Below, in pieces: positions 17,202 to 27,095 of a stretch of DNA of 64,000 nt. Location of the stretch: positions 1,488,001 through 1,552,000 of the forward strand of contig NZ_CP079216.1 in the NCBI RefSeq assembly GCF_019316905.1, given 5' to 3'. The stretch comes from Tessaracoccus palaemonis. Lineage in GTDB: Bacteria; Actinomycetota; Actinomycetes; Propionibacteriales; Propionibacteriaceae. A program made the translations under genes and the position numbers. How positions within the stretch are numbered: position 1 is the stretch's first letter; the number at the start of each line of letters is the position of its first letter. The notes under the pieces are model-generated. The model had not been told where the DNA came from and searched no databases. It was given only the letters and a program-made list of their open reading frames with translations.

Positions 17202-18560
17202 GTGTCCACCGACCTCTTCGGCAACCCCGACCCCACGCCGCCGCAGCGTGGCGGGTCGCTGAGCGACGCCACCAACCCTCAGGCCCCGCTCGCCGTTCGG
17301 CTGAGGCCGCGCACGCTCGACGAGATCGTGGGGCAGCGTCAGCTGCTCGCTCCGGGATCGCCGCTCCGCAGGCTCGCCGAGGGCGCCCCGATGTCGGTGT
17401 TCCTCTGGGGGCCGCCCGGGGTGGGCAAGACGACGATCGCCTCGGTGGTCTCGCGCGCCACGAAGCGCCGGTTCGTGGAGCTCTCCGCGGTGACCGCCGG
17501 GGTGAAGGAGGTGCGCGCGGAGCTCGAGATGGCCCGCGCCGAGCTGGCCAGGGGCAGGGCGACGGTCCTGTTCGTGGACGAGGTGCACCGCTTCTCCAAG
17601 GCCCAGCAGGACGTGCTGCTGCCGGCCGTCGAGAACCGGCTCGTCACGCTCATCGCCGCGACGACGGAGAACCCGTCGTTCTCGGTCATCTCACCTCTCC
17701 TGTCGCGTTCCCTCCTGCTGCGGCTGCAGCCGCTCACCGACGACGACCTCGGCGGCCTGCTGGAGCGCGCGCTGACCGACGAGCGGGGCGTCCGCACCGC
17801 CGACGGGGAACACCTGACGCTCGACGACGAGGCCCGCGCCCTGATCATCCGGCTGGCCGGCGGCGACGCGCGCCGGGCGCTGACCTATCTGGAGGAGTCG
17901 GCCGCCGCGGCCGATGCGCTCGGCGCCACGCAGATCTCCCAGGCCGCCGTCGAGTCCTCGGCCGACCGGGCCGCGGTCCGCTACGACCGCGACGGCGACC
18001 AGCACTACGACATCATCAGCGCCTTCATCAAGTCCATCCGCGGCTCAGACGTCGACGCCGCCCTGCACTACCTGGCGCGGATGCTTGAGGCCGGCGAGGA
18101 TCCGCGGTTCATTGCCAGGCGCCTGATGATCTCGGCCTCCGAGGACATCGGCATGGCGGCGAGCGGGGTGCTGCAGACCTGCGTGGCCGCCGCCCAGGCG
18201 GTGCAGCTGCTCGGCATGCCGGAGGCGCGCATCACGCTCGCGCACGCGACCGTGGCCGCCGCGACCGCCCCGAAGTCCAACGCGGCGTACCTGGCCCTCG
18301 ACGAGGCTATCGCCGACGTGCGGGCGGGGAAGGGCGGGCTCGTGCCGCCGCACCTGCGCGACGCGCACTACGCGGGGGCGAAGGCGCTCGGCCACGGGCA
18401 GGGTTACAGATACCCCCACGACTACCCGCACGGGGTCGTCGAGCAGACCTATCTCCCGGACGACCTCGCGGACGCGTCGTACTACCGGCCGACGGACAAC
18501 GGCCAGGAGGCCGTGATCGCGGAGCGGGTCGCGGCCCTACGCCACCTGCTGCGGCCCTGA
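17202..18560 (+). CDS. rarA: Replication-associated recombination ATPase RarA (MgsA)
   Basis: 452 aa. AAA+ clamp-loader-like ATPase: the N-terminal [20 protein letters not shown] motif, Walker [10 protein letters not shown], Walker [11 protein letters not shown], sensor ATTENPSF, and a C-terminal tetramerisation domain ([24 protein letters not shown]; the YLPD motif near the end). RarA acts at stalled replication forks with SSB. The GTG start yields MSTDLFG, similar to many actinobacterial RarA proteins. It heads the block leading to alaS. Confidence 0.94.
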   Translation: MSTDLFGNPDPTPPQRGGSLSDATNPQAPLAVRLRPRTLDEIVGQRQLLAPGSPLRRLAEGAPMSVFLWGPPGVGKTTIASVVSRATKRRFVELSAVTAGVKEVRAELEMARAELARGRATVLFVDEVHRFSKAQQDVLLPAVENRLVTLIAATTENPSFSVISPLLSRSLLLRLQPLTDDDLGGLLERALTDERGVRTADGEHLTLDDEARALIIRLAGGDARRALTYLEESAAAADALGATQISQAAVESSADRAAVRYDRDGDQHYDIISAFIKSIRGSDVDAALHYLARMLEAGEDPRFIARRLMISASEDIGMAASGVLQTCVAAAQAVQLLGMPEARITLAHATVAAATAPKSNAAYLALDEAIADVRAGKGGLVPPHLRDAHYAGAKALGHGQGYRYPHDYPHGVVEQTYLPDDLADASYYRPTDNGQEAVIAERVAALRHLLRP

Positions 18561-18569
18561 CCGTTCGGC

Positions 18570-18575
18570 TACAGT
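18570..18575 (+). promoter_or_regulatory. -10 element ahead of the DUF948 gene
   Basis: TACAGT lies 7 nt before the ATG at 18583, again the leaderless spacing. It would start a transcript covering the DUF948 gene, the small membrane protein gene and alaS. Confidence 0.45.
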
Positions 18576-18582
18576 AGCCGCC

Positions 18583-18957
18583 ATGACCGTAGGGGAAATC
18601 GCTGGACTGATCGCGGCTATCGCCGCCTGCGTGCTCGTTGCGCTCGCCGCAGTGCCGCTGCTGAAGCTCGGGCGCGTGCTGGACGAGCTGCGCCTGGCCG
18701 TGCGCGACGTCGGCAACAACAGCGTCCCGATCCTCCAGGAGCTCAAGGGCACCGTCGTCGCCACGAACGACGAGATCGCCAAGTTGAGCGTCGTGACCGA
18801 GGACGCGAGCCGCGTCTCCGGACACGCGACCGTCGTCACCGAGAACGCGGCCCAGCTGTCCACGCTGTTCGCCGCCACCCTCGGCGGGCCGCTGGTCAAG
18901 ACCGCGGCCTTCACCTACGGCGTCCGCCAGGCGTTCAAGGGCAAGAAGGGCAAGTGA
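18583..18957 (+). CDS. DUF948 membrane-anchored protein
   Basis: 124 aa. One N-terminal helix (GLIAAIAACVLVALAAVPLL, about residues 7-27) is followed by a long helical region (LDELRLAVRDVGNNSVPILQEL) and a Lys-rich tail (KGKKGK). DUF948 proteins are small membrane-anchored coiled coils of unknown function, often found just upstream of alaS in actinobacteria. The TGA overlaps the next gene by 1 nt. Confidence 0.82.
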   Translation: MTVGEIAGLIAAIAACVLVALAAVPLLKLGRVLDELRLAVRDVGNNSVPILQELKGTVVATNDEIAKLSVVTEDASRVSGHATVVTENAAQLSTLFAATLGGPLVKTAAFTYGVRQAFKGKKGK

Positions 18958-19193
18958 TGCGCCGCCTCTTCTGGATCCTCATCGGCGCCGGGATCGCCGT
19001 GGCCGTGGTGTTCAAGGGCAGGGAGCTGTACCGCCGGATCACGCCCCGCGGCATCGCGGAGCAGGTCGAGCAGCAGGGCCACCGGGCCGCCTCCGGTTTC
19101 GGCGACTTCGTCGCGACGTTCCGCGTCGCCATGGCCGACCGTGAGGCCGAGCTGCGCCGCGAGCTGAACATCCCCACCACCACCAACGACTGA
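18957..19193 (+). CDS. Small membrane protein upstream of alaS (DUF6167-like)
   Basis: 78 aa from the ATG at 18957, which overlaps the DUF948 stop; an in-frame GTG at 18954 is also possible. One N-terminal helix (RRLFWILIGAGIAVAVVF) is followed by an amphipathic segment with many Arg residues. The position between the DUF948 gene and alaS matches a conserved actinobacterial triad. Function unknown. Confidence 0.75.
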   Translation: MRRLFWILIGAGIAVAVVFKGRELYRRITPRGIAEQVEQQGHRAASGFGDFVATFRVAMADREAELRRELNIPTTTND

Positions 19194-19216
19194 ACCTCCG
19201 CTAAGGACCACACCAC

Positions 19217-21868
19217 ATGAAGACCTCCGAGATCCGGAGCCGCTACCTCGACTTCTTCGCGAAGTTCGACCACACCGTCGTGCCCAGCGCCTCGCTGCTG
19301 TACAACGATCCGACGCTGCTGTTCGTCAACGCCGGCATGGTGCCGTTCAAGCCGTACTTCCTGGGCGACGAGCCGTCGCCGTACAAGCGGGCCGTCTCCG
19401 TGCAGAAGTGTGTGCGGACCCTCGACATCGACGAGGTCGGCAAGACCACCCGCCACGGCACGTTCTTCCAGATGCTCGGCAACTTCTCCTTCGGCGACTA
19501 CTTCAAGGAAGGCGCCATCAACTATGCCTTCGATCTGGTCACCGGTGCCGAATCGGCGGGCGGGTGGGGCTTCGACGCCGACCGCGTCTGGGTCACTGCT
19601 CTGCACGGCGACAACGAGACCATCGACCTGTGGCAGCAGGCCGGCATCCCCCGGGAGCGGATCCAGGAGCGTGGGCTCAAGGACAACTACTGGCACATGG
19701 GCATCCCCGGCCCCGGCGGCCCCTGCTCGGAGATCTACATCGACCGCGGCCCGGAGTTCGGCGCCGACGGCGGCCCGGAGGCCGACGAGGACCGCTTCCT
19801 CGAGATCTGGAACCTGGTGTTCCAGTCCGAGGAACTCTCCGCCGTCCGAGCCAAGGACGACTTCGACGTGCTGCGTCCCCTGCCCGCGAAGAACATCGAC
19901 ACCGGCTCTGGCCTTGAGCGCGTCGCGCTGCTCAAGCAGGGCGTCGCGAACATGTACGAGATCGACGAGATCCGCCCCGTCATCGACAAGGCATCCGAGC
20001 TGTCCGGCCGCCGTTACGGCGCCGACCCGGCCGACGACATCCGTTTCCGGGTCGTCGCGGACCACGTCCGCTCGGGCCTGATGCTGATGACCGACGGCGT
20101 GAGCCCCGGCAACGAGGCACGCGGGTACGTGCTGCGTCGCCTGCTGCGGCGCGTGATCCGCGCCATGCGCCTGCTCGGCGTGCAGGACCCGGTGCTCGGC
20201 GAGCTGCTGCCCGTCTCCCGCGACCTGATGCGCGTGTCCTACCCCGACATCGACCAGGCATGGGAGCGCGTCTCGCAGTCGGCCCAGGCGGAGGAGGAGA
20301 CCTTCCGCCGCACGCTGGCCTCCGGCACCGTGATGTTCGACACCGCCGTGACGGAGGCGAAGGCCGCCAGGTCCACCGCGCTGCCCGGCGCCAAGGCCTT
20401 CCAGCTGCACGACACGTTCGGGTTCCCGATCGACCTGACGATGGAGATGGCCTCCGAGGCCGGCCTGAGCGTCGACCGCGCAAAGTTCGACTCGCTCATG
20501 AAGGAGCAGAAGGACCGCGCCCGCGCCGACGCGAAGGCCAAGAAGGGCGGGCTCAGCTCGCACGAGGCCTACCGCGAGCTCCGCGAGGCCGGCGAGACGC
20601 CGTTCCTCGGCTACACCGACCTCGGCGTGACCACGAGGATCCGCGGCATCATCGCCGACGGCGCCGTGATCGACCGCGCCACCGACGGGTCCACCGTGGA
20701 GATCGTGCTGGAGGAGACCCCGTTCTATGCGGAGTCCGGCGGCCAGGACGCCGACCGCGGCATCATCACGGGCGACGGTTTCTCCCTCAACGTCATCGAC
20801 GTGCAGCGCCCCGTCCCCGGCATGGTCGTGCACCGCGTCGAGGTCCTCGGCGAGCTACCGCTCGGCGCCGGGGTCGACGCCCGGGTCGACGCCGCCGCGC
20901 GCCACGGCTCCTGTCAGGCGCACACCGCGACCCACATCGTGCACGCCGCGCTGCGCCAGCTGGTCGGTTCCACCGCCACGCAGGCCGGCTCCTACAACAA
21001 GCCCGGCTACATGCGCTTCGACTTCTCGTCGACCAAGGGGCTCTCCGAGCAGCTGAAGCAGGAGGTCGAGGCCGTCTCCAACGAGGCGATCACCTCGAAC
21101 TACGCCGTCACCGCCACCGAGATGCCCCTGGCGCAGGCCAAGGCTCTCGGAGCCATGGCGATGTTCGGCGAGAAGTACCCGCCGATCGTGCGCATGGTCG
21201 AGCTGGGCGGTCCCTGGTCCCGCGAGCTGTGCGGCGGCACGCACGTCGCCGCGACCGCAGAGATCGGCGTTCTGAACCTGCTCAGCGAGTCCTCCATCGG
21301 CTCGGGCGTGCGCCGCGTCGAGGCGCTGGTCTCGACCGACGCCTTCGCGAAGTTCGCCGCGGAGCGAGCGCTGGTGAGCGCGCTGACCGACACCCTGCGG
21401 GTCCAGCCCGACCAGGTCGTCGGCCGCGTCGAGAAGCTGATCGCGCAGCTGAAGGACGCCGAGAAGCAGATCGCGGCCCTCAACGCGGAGAAGCTGCTCG
21501 CCGGCGCCCAGGCCATGGTGTCCAAGGCCGTGGACGCGGGCGGAGTGCGCTACCTCGGCGTCGCGGTGCCCGGCGTCTCCGGGGGAGACCTCCGTACCCT
21601 CGCCATCGACCTGCGCGAGCGCCTCGGCTCGGAGGCGGCCGTCGTCGCCCTGGTCGGCGGGGACGCGAAGCCCACCGCCATCGTCGCGACGAACGAGGCG
21701 GCCCGCGGCCTCGGCCTCGGGGCCGGAAGGCTGATCTCCCGCGCCTGCGCGGAGCTCGGCGGCAAGGGCGGCGGCAAGGACGACCTGGCCCAGGGCGGCG
21801 GCACGGACGCATCCGGCGCCCAGCGCGCCCTCGACGCGGTGCGTGAGGCCATCGCCCAGCGTGGCTGA
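19217..21868 (+). CDS. alaS: Alanyl-tRNA synthetase
   Basis: 883 aa, full length. The class II catalytic core starts MKTSEIRSRYLDFFAKFDH with LLYNDPTLLFVNAGMVPFKPYF and TRHGTFFQMLGNFSFGDYFK. The editing domain has the Zn-binding HTATH motif (around 20929-20943) and the Cys-containing CGGTHV. The C-Ala oligomerisation domain (about 730-883) ends in a glycine-rich GGKGGGKDDLAQGGG motif. It charges tRNA-Ala and clears mischarged Ser/Gly. It overlaps ruvX by 8 nt. Confidence 0.97.
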   Translation: MKTSEIRSRYLDFFAKFDHTVVPSASLLYNDPTLLFVNAGMVPFKPYFLGDEPSPYKRAVSVQKCVRTLDIDEVGKTTRHGTFFQMLGNFSFGDYFKEGAINYAFDLVTGAESAGGWGFDADRVWVTALHGDNETIDLWQQAGIPRERIQERGLKDNYWHMGIPGPGGPCSEIYIDRGPEFGADGGPEADEDRFLEIWNLVFQSEELSAVRAKDDFDVLRPLPAKNIDTGSGLERVALLKQGVANMYEIDEIRPVIDKASELSGRRYGADPADDIRFRVVADHVRSGLMLMTDGVSPGNEARGYVLRRLLRRVIRAMRLLGVQDPVLGELLPVSRDLMRVSYPDIDQAWERVSQSAQAEEETFRRTLASGTVMFDTAVTEAKAARSTALPGAKAFQLHDTFGFPIDLTMEMASEAGLSVDRAKFDSLMKEQKDRARADAKAKKGGLSSHEAYRELREAGETPFLGYTDLGVTTRIRGIIADGAVIDRATDGSTVEIVLEETPFYAESGGQDADRGIITGDGFSLNVIDVQRPVPGMVVHRVEVLGELPLGAGVDARVDAAARHGSCQAHTATHIVHAALRQLVGSTATQAGSYNKPGYMRFDFSSTKGLSEQLKQEVEAVSNEAITSNYAVTATEMPLAQAKALGAMAMFGEKYPPIVRMVELGGPWSRELCGGTHVAATAEIGVLNLLSESSIGSGVRRVEALVSTDAFAKFAAERALVSALTDTLRVQPDQVVGRVEKLIAQLKDAEKQIAALNAEKLLAGAQAMVSKAVDAGGVRYLGVAVPGVSGGDLRTLAIDLRERLGSEAAVVALVGGDAKPTAIVATNEAARGLGLGAGRLISRACAELGGKGGGKDDLAQGGGTDASGAQRALDAVREAIAQRG

Positions 21869-22322
21869 CCGCGCGCGGCTCGGCATCGACTGGGGCAAGG
21901 CACGCATCGGCGTCGCCGCCTCCGGGGCCGGCACGGACTTCGCCTACCCGGTGACGACCGTGCCCGCCGGCGTCGACGAGCAGCGTCGCCTGCTCGAGAT
22001 CGTCGTCGAGTACGAGCCGACAGTGATCTACGTCGGCCTGCCGCTCACTCTGTCGGGGGAGTACGGTTTCGCCGCGCAGTTCGTGCTGGAGAAGGCCGCT
22101 TCGCTCGCCGCCGCCGTGGCGGATGTGGAGGTCCGGCTCGTGGATGAGAGAATGAGCACTGTCACGGCGTCGCGCAGCATGGGGAGCGCGGGCCGCAAGG
22201 CGAAGCAGCAGCGCAATGTCATCGACCAGGCGGCCGCTGTCGACATTCTGCAACGAGCGCTGGACGCCGAGGGGCGGACCGGGGCACCTGCGGGGCGACC
22301 CGCACCGAGGGAGGAAACGTGA
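21861..22322 (+). CDS. ruvX: Holliday junction resolvase-like RuvX/YqgF
   Basis: 153 aa from the GTG at 21861, overlapping the alaS stop by 8 nt. The RNase H-like fold is seen in RLGIDWGKARIGVAAS (first Asp), VIYVGLPLTLSG, and VRLVDERMSTVTA with the conserved Glu; a further Asp lies in NVIDQAAAVDIL. Family members process the 5' end of pre-16S rRNA. The Pro-rich tail (about 140-153) is not conserved. The stop overlaps mltG by 4 nt. Confidence 0.93.
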   Translation: MADRARLGIDWGKARIGVAASGAGTDFAYPVTTVPAGVDEQRRLLEIVVEYEPTVIYVGLPLTLSGEYGFAAQFVLEKAASLAAAVADVEVRLVDERMSTVTASRSMGSAGRKAKQQRNVIDQAAAVDILQRALDAEGRTGAPAGRPAPREET

Positions 22323-23443
22323 GCCCAGCATTCCGGAACGACGACAAGAGCCTGAACTGGCGCACCGTCGGCTACTGGGCGCGCAGCGTGTTCGCGGTCC
22401 TTCTGTCGCTGACGGTGCTGGTCGGCGGCGGCTGGTTCGTCTACTCGAAGGCGCACGACGCGTACATCGCCTGGCGGACCACGGACGACTACATCGGTGA
22501 TGGCACCGACCCCGTCGAGGTGCTGATCCCCAAGGGTGCCTCCATCACGCAGATCGGTGACATCCTGACCGAGGACGGCGTCGTCCGCTCCACCAAGGCC
22601 TTCCGCCAGGCAGCGCAGGACTCCGGCCAGGCAGACAAGCTGCAGGCGGGTCGCTACGAGCTGAAGAAGGAGCTCCCGGCGGAGACCGCGTTTGCGATGC
22701 TGCTCGACTCGGACAACCTGGTGCGTCTGAAGGTGACCTTCCCCGAGGGGACGACCGACGCGGAGCAGTTCGAGATCATCTCCTCGAAGCTCGACGTCGA
22801 GCTCGAGACGGTCCAGAAGGCCGCGAAGCAGACCGACAAACTCACGTCGCTGCCGGAGTTCGCCGACGGTGACCTGGAGGGCTACCTCTTCCCGTCGACC
22901 TATGAGGTGGCCGAGCCCGTCAAGCCGCTGTCGATCTTCGCCTCGCAGATCACCCAGTTCAACAAGATCGCCGAGAAGCTGTCGCTGGAGGGCCGCGCAG
23001 AGGATCTCGGCTACAGCCCCGACGAGGTCGTCACCGTCGCGTCCATCATCGCCAGCGAGGTCAGCAACGTCGAGGACCAGGCGAACGTCGCCGCCGTCAT
23101 CTACAACCGCCTCGACGCCGACATGCCACTGCAGATGGACTCGACCGTCCACTACGCGGTCGGCAAGTCCGGCAAGGTCACCACCACCGCCGAGGACCGC
23201 AAGTCGGACTCGCCGTACAACACCTACGTGCACAAGGGCCTGCCGCCCGGTCCGATCAGCAACCCGGGCGAGACCGCGCTCGAGGCCGCACTGCACCCGG
23301 CCGACGTCGACTACAAGTACTTCGTGACCGTCAACCTCGAGACGGGCGAGACGAAGTTCGCCGACACGCTCGACGAGCACAACGCCAATGTGGCCGAGTT
23401 CCAGCAGTGGTGCCAGGCCAACGCGGACAAGGGACTCTGCTGA
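22319..23443 (+). CDS. mltG: Endolytic murein transglycosylase MltG
   Basis: 374 aa with a GTG start overlapping the ruvX stop. A cytoplasmic N-terminus and one membrane helix (about 25-45) precede a LysM-like region (VEVLIPKGASITQIGDIL) and the YceG/MltG catalytic domain. The conserved Glu is in VASIIASEVS, with AAVIYNRLDADMPLQMDSTV and PYNTYVHKGLPPGPISNPG as family signatures. It cuts nascent glycan strands and is thought to end peptidoglycan polymerisation. The TGA overlaps the preferred aroE start. Confidence 0.93.
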   Translation: MSPAFRNDDKSLNWRTVGYWARSVFAVLLSLTVLVGGGWFVYSKAHDAYIAWRTTDDYIGDGTDPVEVLIPKGASITQIGDILTEDGVVRSTKAFRQAAQDSGQADKLQAGRYELKKELPAETAFAMLLDSDNLVRLKVTFPEGTTDAEQFEIISSKLDVELETVQKAAKQTDKLTSLPEFADGDLEGYLFPSTYEVAEPVKPLSIFASQITQFNKIAEKLSLEGRAEDLGYSPDEVVTVASIIASEVSNVEDQANVAAVIYNRLDADMPLQMDSTVHYAVGKSGKVTTTAEDRKSDSPYNTYVHKGLPPGPISNPGETALEAALHPADVDYKYFVTVNLETGETKFADTLDEHNANVAEFQQWCQANADKGLC

Positions 23444-24255
23444 GGCACGCGGGCGTCGTCGGGGATCCGGCGGCGCACTCCCTGTCCCCGGCGATCCACC
23501 GCGCGGGCTACGCCGCGGTCGGCCTCGACTGGGACTACGAGGCGTTCACCGTGGCGCCTGCGGACCTCGAGGCCTTCGTGCGCGGGCGCCTCGCCGACCC
23601 GGCGTGGTCCGGGCTGAGCGTCACGGCCCCCCACAAGGAGGCCATCCTCGCCTTCGGCGAGCCCGACGAACCCACCCGGCTGCTGGGCGCCGGCAACACG
23701 CTCGTGTTCGACGGCGGTGCCGCCCGGATCTACAACACGGACGTGCCCGGGTTCGTGCGCGCCTGGCGGGCCCGTGGGCTGCCGGCGCCCTCCAGCGTCG
23801 CGATCGTCGGCAACGGCGCCACCGCACGGTCGATCATGCTCGCCGTCGCCGGGCTCGGCGCCCGCGACGTCACGCTCCTGGTCCGCGACCCGGCCCGGGC
23901 CGCGAAGGCTGTAGCGCTCGGCCGTGACCTGGGGCTCGCGGTCGGTGTCCGGCTGCTGGGGGAGAGGATCGACGCGGTTGACCTCGTCGCCAACACCATC
24001 CCGGCTGCCGCCACCGCCCCCCACGCCGGGCCACTGGCCGCCGCGGCCGGGACTGTCTTCGACGTCGTCTACGACCCGTGGCCCACTCCGCTGGGGCAGG
24101 CGGCGCAGCTGCAGGGGATCCCGGGCCTCAACGGCCTCGACCTGCTCGCCGGGCAGGCCGTCGACCAGTTCTTCCTGCTCACGGGGGCCGAGGTCAGCTA
24201 CGACCTGTGCCGCTCAGCAGCCGGTCGGGAACTCAGCCGCCGGGCGGCTCTCTGA
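23440..24255 (+). CDS. aroE: Shikimate dehydrogenase (probable CTG start)
   Basis: It reduces 3-dehydroshikimate to shikimate with [24 protein letters not shown] is the shikimate-binding N-terminal signature, SVTAPHK holds the catalytic Lys, and VGNGATARS is the nucleotide-binding glycine loop. No ATG, GTG or TTG lies near the normal N-terminus. A CTG at 23440 overlaps the mltG stop by 4 nt (CTGA), has AAGGGA 5 nt upstream, and gives [10 protein letters not shown], the family-typical beginning. The alternatives, GTG at 23407 or 23410, would overlap mltG by over 30 nt. With the CTG start the protein is 271 aa. It is first of the aro genes. Confidence 0.88.
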   Translation: MRHAGVVGDPAAHSLSPAIHRAGYAAVGLDWDYEAFTVAPADLEAFVRGRLADPAWSGLSVTAPHKEAILAFGEPDEPTRLLGAGNTLVFDGGAARIYNTDVPGFVRAWRARGLPAPSSVAIVGNGATARSIMLAVAGLGARDVTLLVRDPARAAKAVALGRDLGLAVGVRLLGERIDAVDLVANTIPAAATAPHAGPLAAAAGTVFDVVYDPWPTPLGQAAQLQGIPGLNGLDLLAGQAVDQFFLLTGAEVSYDLCRSAAGRELSRRAAL

Positions 24256-24268
24256 CACAATGGGGCCC

Positions 24269-25462
24269 ATGCTCCGTTACCTGACGGCCGGGGAGTCCCA
24301 CGGCCAGGCCCTGATTGCGACCATCGAGGGCCTGCCGGCCCACATCGAGGTGGGCGAGAAAGAGATCGCCGAGAACCTGCGCCGCCGCAGGCTGGGCGCC
24401 GGCCGCGGGGCGCGCATGAAGTTCGAGGCCGACGAGATCACGCTGCTCGCGGGGTTCCGGCACGGGGAGACGCTCGGCTCGCCCGTCGCGATCCAGGTCG
24501 GCAACACCGAATGGCCCAAGTGGGAGCAGGTCATGGCGCCCGGCGCCGTCGACGAGGAGACCCTGGCGAAGCTGGCCCGCAACGCGCCGCTCACCCGGCC
24601 GCGCCCGGGCCACGCCGACCTGGCGGGCATGCAGAAGTACGACTTCGACGAGGCGCGCCCCATCCTCGAGCGCGCCTCGGCGCGCGAGACCGCGGCCCGC
24701 GTCGCGCTCGGCACGCTGGCGCAGGCGTTCCTGCACCAGGCGCTCGGCGTGACGGTGCTGAGCCACGTTGTCGAGCTCGGCCACGTGAAGGCGACCCGCG
24801 AGGACCTGCCGACGATCCAGGACCTGCCCGCGATCGACGCGGACGAGCTGCGATGCTTCGACAGGGAGGCCTCCGCGCTGATGCTGGAGGAGGTGGAGGC
24901 CTGCCACCGCGACGGCGACACGCTCGGCGGCGTCGTCGAGGTCCTTGTCTGGGGGCTCCCGCCGGGCCTCGGCTCGCACTCGCAGGGCGACCGCCGCCTC
25001 GACGCGAAGCTCGCCGGCGCCCTGATGGGCATCCAGGCGATCAAGGGCGTCGAGCTGGGCGACGGCTTCGAGCTGGCCCGCACCCGCGGGTCGCTCGCGC
25101 ACGACGAGATCCTCCCGACCGAGGGCGGTATCCGCCGCGCCTCGCACCGCTCGGGTGGCACCGAGGGCGGCATGTCGACCGGCGAGGTGCTGCGCGTCCG
25201 CGCAGCCATGAAGCCGATCGCCACGGTCCCGCGGGCCCTGCGGACGATCGACACCGCGACCGGCGAGCCCGCCGCCGCGCACCACCAGCGCTCCGACGTG
25301 TGCGCCGTCCCCGCTGCCGGCGTGGTGGCCGAGGCCATGGTCGCGCTCGTCCTCGCGGAGGTCGCGCTGGAGAAGTTCGGCGGGGACTCCGTCGCGGAGA
25401 CCCGCCGCAACGCCGAGGCATACCTGGCCGACGTCGCGGCGCGTGGACTGGAGATCGCCTGA
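24269..25462 (+). CDS. aroC: Chorismate synthase
   Basis: 397 aa. It makes chorismate from EPSP using reduced FMN. The start [24 protein letters not shown] is the family signature 1. [25 protein letters not shown] text ([38 protein letters not shown] in pieces) and [30 protein letters not shown] are diagnostic. An in-frame ATG 9 nt upstream (24260) is possible; CACAAT 7 nt before 24269 resembles a -10 box and favours the later ATG. The TGA overlaps aroK by 1 nt. Confidence 0.96.
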   Translation: MLRYLTAGESHGQALIATIEGLPAHIEVGEKEIAENLRRRRLGAGRGARMKFEADEITLLAGFRHGETLGSPVAIQVGNTEWPKWEQVMAPGAVDEETLAKLARNAPLTRPRPGHADLAGMQKYDFDEARPILERASARETAARVALGTLAQAFLHQALGVTVLSHVVELGHVKATREDLPTIQDLPAIDADELRCFDREASALMLEEVEACHRDGDTLGGVVEVLVWGLPPGLGSHSQGDRRLDAKLAGALMGIQAIKGVELGDGFELARTRGSLAHDEILPTEGGIRRASHRSGGTEGGMSTGEVLRVRAAMKPIATVPRALRTIDTATGEPAAAHHQRSDVCAVPAAGVVAEAMVALVLAEVALEKFGGDSVAETRRNAEAYLADVAARGLEIA

Positions 25463-25971
25463 TGGCCATCGTGCTGATCGGCGCGCCGGGCGCCGGCAAG
25501 TCCACCGTCGGCAAGCGGCTGGCCCGCAAGCTCGGCCGGTCCTTCGTGGACGTCGACGCCCGCATCGAGGAGGTCATCGGCAAGCCGGTCGCCGAGATCT
25601 TCGCCGACGAGGGTGAGGAGCACTTCCGCCGCCTCGAGGAGGAGGCGACCATCGAGCTGCTCGGCAGCCACGAGGTCATCTCGCTCGGCGGTGGAGCGGT
25701 GATGAACCCCGCGATCCGCGAGGCCCTCGACGGGCATGAGGTCATCTGGCTGAAGGTGTCGATCGGCCAGGCCAGCCGCCGGGTCGGGATGAACACCGTC
25801 CGTCCGCTGCTGCTGGGCAACGTCCGTGGTCGCCTCATCGAGCTGCTGCGCGAGCGGACGCCGGTCTACGAGCAGCTGGCGACGCAGGTCGTCGAGACGG
25901 ACGGGCGCGGCTCCTCGGAGGTCGCCGACCAGCTGGTCGCCGAACGGCTGCCGGCCGAGGACGCCGAGTGA
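25462..25971 (+). CDS. aroK: Shikimate kinase
   Basis: 169 aa from the ATG at 25462, overlapping the aroC stop. It phosphorylates shikimate with ATP. Walker A GAPGAGKSTVG is at the N-terminus, the shikimate-binding Asp is in FVDVDARIEE, with FRRLEEEA and the ISLGGGAV glycine motif. The lid Arg is in NTVRPLL and the C-terminal RTPVYEQLA is conserved. The length is usual. The stop overlaps aroB by 4 nt (GTGA). Confidence 0.95.
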   Translation: MAIVLIGAPGAGKSTVGKRLARKLGRSFVDVDARIEEVIGKPVAEIFADEGEEHFRRLEEEATIELLGSHEVISLGGGAVMNPAIREALDGHEVIWLKVSIGQASRRVGMNTVRPLLLGNVRGRLIELLRERTPVYEQLATQVVETDGRGSSEVADQLVAERLPAEDAE

Positions 25972-27041
25972 GCATCCACGTCGCCTCCGCGCTGGGGCCC
26001 TACGACGTGCACATCGAGCCGGGTGCCGTCCGGCGCCTGCCGGGCCTGCTGGGGGACGCCTCGCGCGTCGCGGTGATCCACCCGGCCTCGCTGCCGTCGC
26101 TCGCGGAGCGCGTCGCCGGGCTGATCGACCGCGAGGTGACCCTGATCGGCGTCCCGGACGCCGAGGCCGCGAAGACCCCCGCGGTTCTCGCCGACTGCTG
26201 GGACGCTCTGGCGGACGCCGGGTTCACCCGCAACGACCTCGTGGTCGGCGTCGGCGGGGGAGCGACCACCGACCTCGCGGGCTTCGTGGCGGCCAGCTGG
26301 CTGCGCGGAGTCGCCTACGTCAGCATCCCGTCGACCGTGCTCGGCATGGTCGACGCAGCGGTCGGGGGCAAGACCGGCATCAACCTGGCGGCCGGGAAGA
26401 ACCTCGTCGGCGCCTTCTACGAGCCCCGTGCCGTGCTGTGCGACCTGGATTTCTGCAGGACCCTGGCCGACGTGGACGTCGCCTCGGGGCTCGCGGAGGT
26501 CATCAAGTGCGGCTTCATCGCGGACCCCGAGATCCTGCGGCTGGCGCAGGAGAACCTCGCCGACTGCCGCGACGTCACCGGGCCGCGGTTCGCGGACCTC
26601 GTGACCCGCGCGGTCGCGGTGAAGGCCCGCGTGGTCGCGGCCGACCTCCGCGAGGCCACCTCGCACGGTGACCGCGTCGGCCGCGAGGCCCTCAACTACG
26701 GCCACACGCTGGGACACGCCGTCGAGAAGCACGCGCACTTCACCTGGCGCCACGGGCAGGCGATCAGCGTCGGTATGGCGTGGATCGCGCGCGTCAGCCG
26801 GGACCTGCTCGGCCTCGACCCCGCGTTGGTGGGCCTGCACGACGACCTGCTCGGCGGCCTCGGCCTGCCGCTCAGCTACCCCGCTTCGTACGACGAACTG
26901 CGGCCGATCATGAGCCTCGACAAGAAGGCGCGCGGGACCACGCTGAGGCTGGTCGGCATCACCGCCCAGGGGCACCCGGCCATCATCGACACGCCGGACG
27001 AGGCGATTCTGCGCTCAGCGTACGACGAGCTCGCCGGCTGA
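25968..27041 (+). CDS. aroB: 3-dehydroquinate synthase
   Basis: 357 aa with a GTG start inside the aroK stop. It converts DAHP to 3-dehydroquinate with NAD and a metal ion. VGVGGGATTDLAGFVAASWLRG binds NAD; STVLGMVDAAVGGKTGINL, EVIKCGFI and NYGHTLGHAVE (metal His) are conserved. With aroE, aroC and aroK it covers four of seven shikimate steps. It is the last gene of the conserved block before the accessory region; in many actinobacteria efp and nusB follow closely, but here they are 21.7 kb away. Confidence 0.96.
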   Translation: MSIHVASALGPYDVHIEPGAVRRLPGLLGDASRVAVIHPASLPSLAERVAGLIDREVTLIGVPDAEAAKTPAVLADCWDALADAGFTRNDLVVGVGGGATTDLAGFVAASWLRGVAYVSIPSTVLGMVDAAVGGKTGINLAAGKNLVGAFYEPRAVLCDLDFCRTLADVDVASGLAEVIKCGFIADPEILRLAQENLADCRDVTGPRFADLVTRAVAVKARVVAADLREATSHGDRVGREALNYGHTLGHAVEKHAHFTWRHGQAISVGMAWIARVSRDLLGLDPALVGLHDDLLGGLGLPLSYPASYDELRPIMSLDKKARGTTLRLVGITAQGHPAIIDTPDEAILRSAYDELAG

Positions 27042-27082
27042 TCGGTGGCCGGACCACGCACCACAGTGGGCGCCGCCGGGAG

Positions 27083-27088
27083 TTAACT
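27083..27088 (+). promoter_or_regulatory. Possible -10 element for the MFS gene
   Basis: TTAACT stands 7 nt before the GTG start at 27096, in the only short gap after aroB. No strong Shine-Dalgarno is visible. Confidence 0.3.
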
Positions 27089-27095
27089 GCGGTGG

